A DNA stretch of 12,527 nucleotides from positions 1 to 12,527 of the forward strand of contig JBBAEA010000105.1 of the NCBI GenBank assembly GCA_041656175.1, in the 5' to 3' direction. The notes beneath the pieces are model-generated. The model did not search any database. It was not told where the DNA came from and saw only the letters and a program-made list of their open reading frames with translations. Shown here in pieces: positions 7,629 to 12,527 of this stretch; position 1 is the stretch's first letter, and each line of letters begins with the position of its first letter. The DNA comes from JBBAEA01 sp041656175. Lineage in GTDB: Bacteria > Myxococcota_A > Bradymonadia > UBA4248. A program made the position numbers and the translations under genes.

Positions 7629-9077
7629 CTATAGGCTATCGCCGAAATCTTTCCTAAACTGTTCCGCCAACTCCTCAGGCCAATCGTTAAACGGCTCAAG
7701 GCGCCCAAAGAAGAATCTAAGTATCTCTGGTTCTTCAACCCAACGCAAGCCACTAATTTTTTTTCTCTGATCATACAGCCACACAATACGATCAATCGCA
7801 TACTCGACCTGGCTAAGCGTGAAAACACGTCGCGGAAGTGCTAAGCGAAGAAGCTCCATATTGGCAAGCGGCTCCGAACCATCGGGGTTGCGCTGCTCTG
7901 ACAGAGTCCCGCGCTCCATGCCGCGAATTCCACCACTAATGTAACAAGCCGCTGCTAAGGCGCAAGCGGGATATTGCGTTTGCGGAATATGCTCTACGAA
8001 CTCCATCGCATTAAGATGAACCCCCAAGCCTCCTGCTGGGGTAACAACAGGAATTCCGCGTTTCACGAGTGCATTAACCATATATTCTATGAATTCAGGA
8101 CTTTGGCGAATATAATCCTCATCCATCGTCTCTTCTAGACCAATCGTTATGGCCTCCATCTCGCGAACCGACATCCCACCATAAGTCAAAAAACCCTCGT
8201 ACATCGCGACATGTCCGCGAAGCGCGCGGTACATCGATTCCTCCCGAACACAAATACCGCCGCCGCGCGCAAAACCAAGCTTCCTAGCCGAAAAATATAT
8301 AACGTCACAACAATCCGCTATCGCTGCGGTAATTTCGCGTATGCTCCAATCCTTACACTCCTCTTCACGGCGTTTAATAAAGAACAAATTATCCGCCAAA
8401 AGACTAGCATCAAGTACCAGCGGTAGACCGTACTCCACACAAATATCACGTACGCTGCGCAAGTTCGCCAGTGAGAAGGGTTGCCCACCGATAAGATTGG
8501 TTCCCGCCTCCATCCGAACAAAGCAGATATTCTCACGTCCTTGCGACTCGATCTCCTCGCGCATCATTTTGAGATCCGCATTACCCTTAAAGGGATTATT
8601 GCTTCTAACCTCGATCCCTTCGGGCGCCATACACTCGCAAATAGTTGCCCCCTGCGAAACTAAGTGCGCCTTCATCGTCGTGAAATGGTAATTCATCAAG
8701 CAGCACTGCCCCTCATTCGAGAGCCCCAAACATATAATGTTCTCTGCCGCCCTACCCTGATGCGTTGGCAAAAAATATTTCATTTTAAACAGTTCTTCTA
8801 GCTTCTTTTGCAGGCGAGTAAACGTGGTCGAGCCCGCGTATGCGTCGTCCGCCGTAAACATGGCTGCCTGTTGTTTATCGCTCATCGCGTTTACACCCGA
8901 ATCCGTTAGCATATCCAGGTAAACATCCTTGTTTTGCAACAAAAAAGTATTAAAACCTGCCTCGCGTATACTGCGTACACGCGCCTCGACTGGCAAAAGC
9001 TCTAGCTTCTGTACAATACGAACCTTGTGCATCTCAAGGGGAACATTAAGATCTGTATAAAATTTAATCTTCGACAT
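7629..9077 (-). CDS. Tyrosine phenol-lyase-like PLP beta-eliminating lyase
   Basis: The 482-residue product belongs to the tryptophanase/tyrosine phenol-lyase family (PLP, fold type I), which splits an aromatic amino acid into the aromatic, pyruvate and ammonia. It resembles tyrosine phenol-lyase more than tryptophanase. GFNTFLL, LTDSGVNAMSDKQ and DDAYAGS match the TPL N-terminus. HFTT (131-134) has Thr where TPL has Thr124 and tryptophanase has Asp. MERG (387-390) keeps the Arg equivalent to TPL Arg381, which contacts the phenol. K266 aligns with the PLP lysine (TPL K257); N194, D223 and R411 are also retained. Departures are L226 for the conserved R217, R265 for K256 and L351 for the His of GGHA. 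The comparison uses remembered Citrobacter TPL and E. coli TnaA sequences. The ATG at 9075-9077 gives a normal N-terminus, though its Shine-Dalgarno is weak. Probable first gene of a unit with the hydrolase and manC. Stop TAG. Confidence 0.88.
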   Translation of the reverse strand: MSKIKFYTDLNVPLEMHKVRIVQKLELLPVEARVRSIREAGFNTFLLQNKDVYLDMLTDSGVNAMSDKQQAAMFTADDAYAGSTTFTRLQKKLEELFKMKYFLPTHQGRAAENIICLGLSNEGQCCLMNYHFTTMKAHLVSQGATICECMAPEGIEVRSNNPFKGNADLKMMREEIESQGRENICFVRMEAGTNLIGGQPFSLANLRSVRDICVEYGLPLVLDASLLADNLFFIKRREEECKDWSIREITAAIADCCDVIYFSARKLGFARGGGICVREESMYRALRGHVAMYEGFLTYGGMSVREMEAITIGLEETMDEDYIRQSPEFIEYMVNALVKRGIPVVTPAGGLGVHLNAMEFVEHIPQTQYPACALAAACYISGGIRGMERGTLSEQRNPDGSEPLANMELLRLALPRRVFTLSQVEYAIDRIVWLYDQRKKISGLRWVEEPEILRFFFGRLEPFNDWPEELAEQFRKDFGDSL

Positions 9078-9201
9078 TTTAATTTCTTTATAGCCGCTCC
9101 AAGGCCATGAACTAGAATTACTTTGCGGTTTTGCGCCTAAGGGCTTCTACCATCCGATAAAAAAACCGCCTTACCGCTAAAGTAGGCTCTCATTTTTTGC
9201 T

Positions 9202-9317
9202 GGGGCGCTGCCCCAAACCCGCTAAGGGCTATCGCCCTTAGTACCCATTCTTATACGTAGTGTTTTGATTTTATTGACTTTATTCTATTCGCTCGCCTGA
9301 CTTTCCTTAGTTTACGC
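9202..9317 (+). repeat. Diverged direct repeat, copy A, with two hairpins
   Basis: The copy begins with hairpin GGGGC/GCCCC (9202-9214), followed by TAAGGGC/GCCCTTA with loop TATC (9223-9240). It then carries GATTTTATTGACTTTATT (9267-9284) and CGCCTGACTTTC. The same order of blocks recurs about 600 bp downstream in copy B, with the 18-nt and 12-nt blocks identical and the rest diverged. No ORF is shared, so this is a non-coding repeat family. Confidence 0.7.
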
Positions 9318-9799
9318 TATATTTTTTGACTGCTTTTACATCAAAGATAGCGTCTTTAATGGATCCAAAATTCGCTTACACTATGCATAAGCGCACAAGC
9401 GACGTATCTTGTACAAAGTTTTGCTACTAAGCAAGTGATTTGTACAGAACTAAAATTTGAAACCCAAGACCAAAGAGCTTTGGTTAAAAATTTAATTTTA
9501 CAACACGACGTCATCTTGAAGCATAGTGAATGCTCGTGTGCAAAAGCAAAAACTTAGAAGTTGGATTAAATGAAAATAACGACCGTAAAAACCATAGTTC
9601 ATGCAATAAAATGGTAGAAAATAAATTTCTTTAGGCAAAGGAGCTACAAGGAAAACAATCTTTCTTGTGCAAAAAACGGGTTTTCCCCCGCGCAACGTTT
9701 CTGTCTTTAAAAACAACGAAAACAGAATGCCCCTCCTACGAATCCGATCTATACGTAGGGCGCTGCCCCACGACTCGCTAAGGGAAACTCTGATTCATT

Positions 9800-9916
9800 G
9801 GGGCTACCGCCCCAAACTCCGTCCAAGGGCTTTCGCCCTTAAAACCCGTTATTGCGCCTAAATCATTGATTTTATTGACTTTATTTTGAAAACCCGCCTG
9901 ACTTTCGTTGTTTTAA
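9800..9916 (+). repeat. Diverged direct repeat, copy B, with two hairpins
   Basis: Copy B opens with GGGGC/GCCCC around loop TACC (9800-9813), then AAGGGC/GCCCTT around loop TTTC (9825-9840). GATTTTATTGACTTTATT follows at 9868-9885 and CGCCTGACTTTC shortly after. Stems are kept although loop bases differ from copy A, which suggests the fold rather than the loop sequence is conserved. A second partial start of the unit (GGGCGCTGCCCC) sits just upstream near 9758-9770. Confidence 0.7.
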
Positions 9917-9920
9917 TCAT

Positions 9921-9941
9921 GGGCAGGTTTGAAACCTGCCC
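9921..9941. repeat. Near-perfect 21-bp palindrome (REP-like)
   Basis: GGGCAGGTT (9921-9929) and AACCTGCCC (9933-9941) form a perfect 9-bp stem around TGA, followed by CCTAC. A similar C-run plus CTAC tail follows the G6/C6 hairpin near 3034. It resembles REP-type palindromes found scattered between genes in many bacteria. No T-tract follows, so it is not called a terminator. Confidence 0.6.
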
Positions 9942-9948
9942 CTACTGT

Positions 9949-10015
9949 TTTTGCATTGCTCAGAGCTTCCTAAGGGCTATCGTCCTTAGATTTTGCATTT
10001 ATCAGAGCTTACTTA
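9949..10015 (+). repeat. Two 25-nt direct repeats around a GGGC-type hairpin
   Basis: TTTTGCATT-N3-CAGAGCTT occurs at 9949-9968 and again at 9991-10010. Between the copies lies hairpin TAAGGGC/GTCCTTA with loop TATC (9971-9988), a G-T wobble variant of the hairpin at 9223-9240. A shorter relative, ACATTCATCAGAGC, occurs at 12390-12403. Confidence 0.6.
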
Positions 10016-10089
10016 AACACTAAAGCTAGGGGAAAAGGCTAAGATCGTAGTCAAGAAATTTAAAACAACGCTAGAAATCCTAAACCTAG

Positions 10090-11592
10090 CTACGGCAATG
10101 AGCGTGCACAACGAAAACCTATTTCATACTCGCCCATTTCAGTGAAGTATGATTCCCGAACTGATGAGACCAACTGATTTGCACCACAGCTATAACAACC
10201 ACCGCGCATAACATGCTCGCTGCCGCTATCAGGTCCCTTGGGGTTAGTTACAGTAGTATTTTGGTACTCCCGAAAAGCATAATCACTTGTCCACTCAAAG
10301 ACATTGCCCACCATATCCCATACCCCTTCAGGTGACACTCCCCTTGGGAAGGCATTTACAGGCGAAGTCTTAACATAACCGTCGTGGCAATCATTCTCCC
10401 CACAATTTGCACGAGCTGTACTCTCAGTCCATTCCACTCTATCACATAAACCCTTAGCATTGGTTGGACACTCACTCCCCCATGGAAAGCGGCGAGATCC
10501 CGAACCTCTAGCCGCGCGCTCCCATTCCGCTTCAGTGGGTAAACGTCCCTTTGCCCACTCGCAATACTTTACCGCATCAGCCCAAGTCACACTATTAATT
10601 GGGTGTAATTCCAATCCTACTTTATTATAAGTGCTATATTCACCTAATATTCTACACACACCCGCATCTACGCACAATTTGTATGCAGCTGCGGTTACTG
10701 GATAGCGATCTATTTCGTAGGCAGCCAACACAACCCCATGCGGTGGTTCTTCGTTTTGTCCCCCAACATCGTCTAATAAAGACCTCCCCATCGAAAAACT
10801 CGTCTCATCACCCCGAACGGGTATGCGCACACGATCTTGTGTTCCACAATCTGGGCCGACCCAAGTAAGTGGACAACTACAAACATTCACCGCAACACAA
10901 CTACCACCGTTTTGGCATGTGGGGTAACAGATCGCTACACTACAATCACTCCCCGTCCACCCCGTCTCACAGCTACACTTATTTGGGGTGACGCAGCTAC
11001 CATGCACACAGGGATTCACGCAAATCGCGGTACTGCAGTTATGCCCCTCCCATCCTGAAGCACATTGACAAGTATCGGGTGCTGAGCAAACGCCGCCATT
11101 AAGGCATTCTTGGCTACAAACCGCCTTACATTCTCCCTCAATACAATCATAGCCAGTCTCGCATTTTTCGCCTTTCCCCTCCTCAACGCAACCACCACAG
11201 TTATGTATATTTTTACTAGGATCAATACATGAGTCACCACAAGGAATGGTTGAACCTCCACACGTAGCTCCACAAATCCCTTCGCTGCAACGTTGACCTT
11301 GCTCACAAATCTTCCCCCTACCATCAGCAACACAACCACCACAGTTCTTATTGTCGGTTGTGGGATCAATGCAGCTATCGCCACATACTTCAGAATTACC
11401 AACACAACTAAGTTGGCACACCCCATTAACACATGCTATGTTCTCGCCACACTTTTTACCACTCCCATCATAAGAACAGCCACCGCAGTTATAGGCATCT
11501 ATATAGACATCCGCACATTGACCAACGTTTAAGCGCGATATACAAGCTTCGAAGGGCTCTTGGCATTCTTCACGACATGCGTAATAATACAC
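10090..11592 (-). CDS. Cys-rich repeat, EGF-like and SUMF1-domain protein (C-terminal part of interrupted lipoprotein)
   Basis: This 500-residue reading frame is in phase with the lipoprotein frame upstream, separated only by TGA at 11617-11619. If it starts on its own, the GTG at 11590-11592 is the first candidate, but its GGAG is only 2 nt away and no signal peptide follows, so it is more probably the remainder of one 598-codon gene. Domains in local numbering: three Cys-rich units with NCGGC at 35, 83 and 131 (exactly 48 residues apart), sharing CGDSCIDP and DGxGxxC; three EGF-like modules (about 159-251) of the type CxNGGxC...CxCxxGWxGxxC; and a SUMF1/FGE-sulfatase domain (about 255-500) with GRLPTEAEWERAARG, WDMVGNVFEWTSD and GFRCA. 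The near-terminal motif is RGGCYSCGANQL, lacking the second of the two catalytic cysteines of true formylglycine-generating enzyme. It is therefore more likely a binding or adhesion module. Stop TAG. Confidence 0.85.
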   Translation of the reverse strand: MYYYACREECQEPFEACISRLNVGQCADVYIDAYNCGGCSYDGSGKKCGENIACVNGVCQLSCVGNSEVCGDSCIDPTTDNKNCGGCVADGRGKICEQGQRCSEGICGATCGGSTIPCGDSCIDPSKNIHNCGGCVEEGKGEKCETGYDCIEGECKAVCSQECLNGGVCSAPDTCQCASGWEGHNCSTAICVNPCVHGSCVTPNKCSCETGWTGSDCSVAICYPTCQNGGSCVAVNVCSCPLTWVGPDCGTQDRVRIPVRGDETSFSMGRSLLDDVGGQNEEPPHGVVLAAYEIDRYPVTAAAYKLCVDAGVCRILGEYSTYNKVGLELHPINSVTWADAVKYCEWAKGRLPTEAEWERAARGSGSRRFPWGSECPTNAKGLCDRVEWTESTARANCGENDCHDGYVKTSPVNAFPRGVSPEGVWDMVGNVFEWTSDYAFREYQNTTVTNPKGPDSGSEHVMRGGCYSCGANQLVSSVRESYFTEMGEYEIGFRCARSLP

Positions 11593-11616
11593 TGCTCCTT
11601 CTACGGATTGCGGGCG

Positions 11617-11619
11617 TCA
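11617..11619 (-). other. In-frame TGA within the lipoprotein locus (10090-11886)
   Basis: The minus strand reads GGT GAT GTT TGA CGC CCG CAA, with the frame open for 89 codons before and 508 sense codons after. The base following TGA is C, known as a leaky context for termination. Possible explanations are a CGA, TGC, TGT or TGG to TGA point mutation, a sequencing error, readthrough, selenocysteine, or sense use of UGA. I could not fold a convincing bacterial SECIS hairpin in the 50 nt after it. Confidence 0.85.
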
Positions 11620-11886
11620 AACATCACCCTCTAAGCACTTACCAACCCTCCTCGCGTAATTCTGATCATCCAGCACCTCACACCTCCCCGCTTTCATCAT
11701 CTCATCAAAGCGGCATGATTCCATTTCCTCAGGGCAGCATCTGCTATCACGTGGCGGACATAAACCATCACTTCCTTTGGTGTAATTCAAAAAGTTTTCG
11801 GTGCTACAAGCCAAAACTCCAACGGCGGCCAATAGCGTAAATATAAGCATACGACATGCTTTCTTTTCTCTTACATTCCAGCACAT
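11617..11886 (-). CDS. Lipoprotein signal peptide and Cys-rich N-terminus (89 codons, ends at in-frame TGA)
   Basis: The frame starts at ATG 11884-11886, chosen because AAGGAGG lies 5 nt upstream; the frame is open to 11952 but earlier starts lack such a site. The first residues MCWNVREKKACR are basic, followed by the hydrophobic run MLIFTLLAAVGVL and the lipobox VLAC, so C27 would be lipidated and the protein anchored in a membrane facing the periplasm or surface. The mature part is Cys-rich (LCPPRDSRCC, MESCRF, AGRCEV, GKCLEGDV). Translation meets TGA at codon 90, then continues in the same frame without another stop to 10090. Alone it would be a 63-residue mature lipoprotein; together with the downstream frame it makes a full modular surface lipoprotein. 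Whether TGA is read as stop or sense is not decidable from this window. Confidence 0.82.
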   Translation of the reverse strand: MCWNVREKKACRMLIFTLLAAVGVLACSTENFLNYTKGSDGLCPPRDSRCCPEEMESCRFDEMMKAGRCEVLDDQNYARRVGKCLEGDV

Positions 11887-11972
11887 AACAGCCTCCTTCG
11901 AGCTTGCAAACAAAGAGCTACATGGAGCACCCAGCACCATCTTATGCCTCAAGCACTCGTATTCGCTGTTTC

Positions 11973-12001
11973 ATCATAATGATATGAGAGCCGTTACGCA
12001 A
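11973..12001 (-). promoter_or_regulatory. Possible promoter of the lipoprotein locus
   Basis: On the minus strand TTGCGT (11996-12001), a 17-nt spacer and TATGAT (11973-11978) precede the lipoprotein start by about 90 nt. The -10 box is one base from consensus; the -35 keeps only TTG. It is the best candidate I see upstream of the gene. Confidence 0.38.
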
Positions 12002-12353
12002 ATTCCAGCAAAAAAATGGTTTTGCCCAAGTCTTAGACTTGCCACTACAACACTAAAGAAGTTCAACACCGTCGCTTCGGAAGCGATACGCAGGTCTGAA
12101 GCTGCTTGAGGGGTGGCCGAAACAAGCAAAACTAAAGATAGCCCACATCCGCAGTGGGCATGCCCATACCAGGCACACTTGTGCTTAAGACATGCAAAGA
12201 AGAAAAAAACCGTCCATCTTTCAGGCGAATAGATTTGCGCAATCGAACACAAGCCGCGCAAGTGCAGCATAGAACTAGTCGGAATTGTGAGCATTGGCAA
12301 ATCCGCGCACGACGCAGGGTTAACGTGTATGGGGATACTTCCACCGCAAAAGT
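12002..12353. other. Gene-free stretch with small palindromes
   Basis: Frames here on both strands are short, lack Shine-Dalgarno sequences and have low-quality composition, so no gene is called. Palindromes seen are TCGCTT/AAGCGA with loop CGG (12072-12086), GCCCAC/GTGGGC (12141-12146 with 12154-12159) and the perfect 12-mer TGGGCATGCCCA (12155-12166), which overlaps the previous one. None has a terminator T-tract. Confidence 0.4.
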
Positions 12354-12395
12354 AAAAAACAAAACTTTGCATTCAAAAAACAAAACTTTACATTC
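12354..12395 (+). repeat. Two tandem 21-bp units
   Basis: AAAAAACAAAACTTTGCATTC is followed directly by the same unit with a single G to A change. The array lies about 50 nt outside the group II intron 3' junction, in its downstream flank. The near identity points to a recent duplication. Confidence 0.85.
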
Positions 12396-12444
12396 ATCAG
12401 AGCATCCCCAAACTCTCACACCCTCGCTATTGTTGAGAAATGAG

Positions 12445-12527
12445 ATCGGGTAGGAGGCTACCCATTATTTGAGTAGCCGTCCTCCCACACCACCGTACGT
12501 ACGGTTCCGTATACGGCGGTTCCCTTT
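12445..12527 (-). mobile_element. Group II intron 3' end (domains V and VI); body beyond the window
   Basis: On the minus strand the segment folds as domain V: ACCGCCGTA pairs with TACGGTGGT (9 bp with one G-U), an upper TACG/CGTA stem is capped by GAAC, and a two-base CG bulge sits on the 3' side (about 12489-12521). Domain VI follows: GGG/CCC and AGGA/TCCT stems and GGCTACTC/GGGTAGCC around loop AAATAAT. An unpaired A at 12451 lies between TCCT and CCC and is followed by CCCGAT, which puts it at -7 from an AT terminus at 12445, as expected for a lariat branch point and the AY 3' end. Domains I-IV and any intron-encoded reverse transcriptase would lie to the right of the window. The flank at 12444 and below is the 3' exon. 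The fold is seen by eye; intron class and activity are unknown. Confidence 0.8.

Larger units (their letters stand above)
9078..10089. other. ~1-kb gene-free region rich in hairpins and diverged repeats
   Basis: Short ORFs here have no recognisable protein character. The left and right parts carry repeats listed separately. The middle (about 9320-9700) is AT-rich with nothing recognised. A possible minus-strand promoter, TTGATG (9339-9344), 17-nt spacer, TATAGC (9316-9321), could serve the lyase gene but is 240 nt from it and only a 4/6 match at each box. No T-tracted terminator for the lipoprotein gene that ends at 10090 is evident. Confidence 0.5.

Noticed and set aside
7629..9077. Calling the lyase tryptophanase (tnaA).
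   Set aside because: The Asp that tryptophanase has after YFF is Thr here, and MERG with Arg is the phenol-lyase form where tryptophanase has VEIG.
9498..9716. A 72-codon minus-strand frame in the AT-rich gap.
   Set aside because: No Shine-Dalgarno, no family resemblance, and a run of aromatic and Cys residues typical of chance translation of AT-rich DNA.
2860..10089. CRISPR array among the many repeats.
   Set aside because: Repeats are palindromic and irregularly spaced or tandem without unique spacers of uniform length; no cas gene is present.
11590..11616. Independent gene start at GTG 11590-11592 for the SUMF1 protein.
   Set aside because: The GGAG is only 2 nt from the GTG and the product would have no signal peptide despite an extracellular-type, disulfide-rich architecture. 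Kept only as the formal boundary of the open frame.
11560..11619. A bacterial SECIS element after the TGA, which would indicate a selenoprotein.
   Set aside because: Only short stems such as CGTA/TACG and GCAT/ATGC can be drawn, with no typical apical loop at the expected distance. Selenocysteine is not excluded, but not supported.
11974..12372. A 132-codon minus-strand frame and an overlapping plus-strand frame at 12154-12453.
   Set aside because: Neither has a credible start site; composition is erratic, the frames cover tandem repeats, and the plus frame runs into the intron 3' end.

Overview
The window looks like chromosomal DNA of a Gram-negative, deltaproteobacteria-like (Myxococcota/Bradymonadota-type) bacterium of moderate GC. 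This is inferred from a PknB-type Ser/Thr kinase with zinc ribbon, membrane anchor and TPR-like tail, and from a Cys-rich lipoprotein with NCGGC repeats, EGF-like modules and a SUMF1 (FGE-sulfatase) domain. No 16S or other decisive marker is present, so the assignment is tentative.

Layout, left to right. (1) 1-2858, minus strand: the str operon rpsL-rpsG-fusA, with fusA cut by the left edge and a near-consensus sigma70 promoter (TTGACA, 16 nt, TATGAT) just upstream of rpsL. (2) About 2860-3775: a gene-free stretch dominated by nested inverted repeats, including a ~550-bp unit with 21-nt inverted ends and a run of tight hairpins. (3) 3776-5662, plus strand: a membrane Ser/Thr kinase, convergent with the next block. 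(4) 5748-9077, minus strand, probably one transcription unit: a tyrosine phenol-lyase-like enzyme, a glyoxalase-II-like (YcbL-type) hydrolase and mannose-1-phosphate guanylyltransferase. (5) 9078-10089: about 1 kb without genes, carrying a diverged direct repeat and several hairpins of the GGGC-N4-GCCC type. (6) 10090-11886, minus strand: a Cys-rich surface lipoprotein locus that reads in one frame from a strong Shine-Dalgarno sequence and lipobox to the SUMF1 domain, interrupted only by one TGA codon. (7) 11887-12444: no gene seen. (8) 12445-12527, minus strand: the 3' end (domains V and VI, branch-point A, terminal AT) of a group II intron whose body lies beyond the right edge.

How the parts work together. 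The str operon supplies translation components. The kinase is a transmembrane signalling protein with no partner visible here. The lyase would release pyruvate, ammonia and an aromatic leaving group from an aromatic amino acid; the hydrolase probably acts on a thioester or glyoxal-derived compound; ManC makes GDP-mannose for surface glycans. These three share orientation and close spacing but no obvious pathway.

The points most worth a second look are the single in-frame TGA in the lipoprotein together with the absence of TGA among the seven clear stop codons (five TAG, two TAA), the group II intron end, the nested-palindrome element upstream of the kinase, and the non-standard active-site positions in the lyase and the SUMF1 domain.
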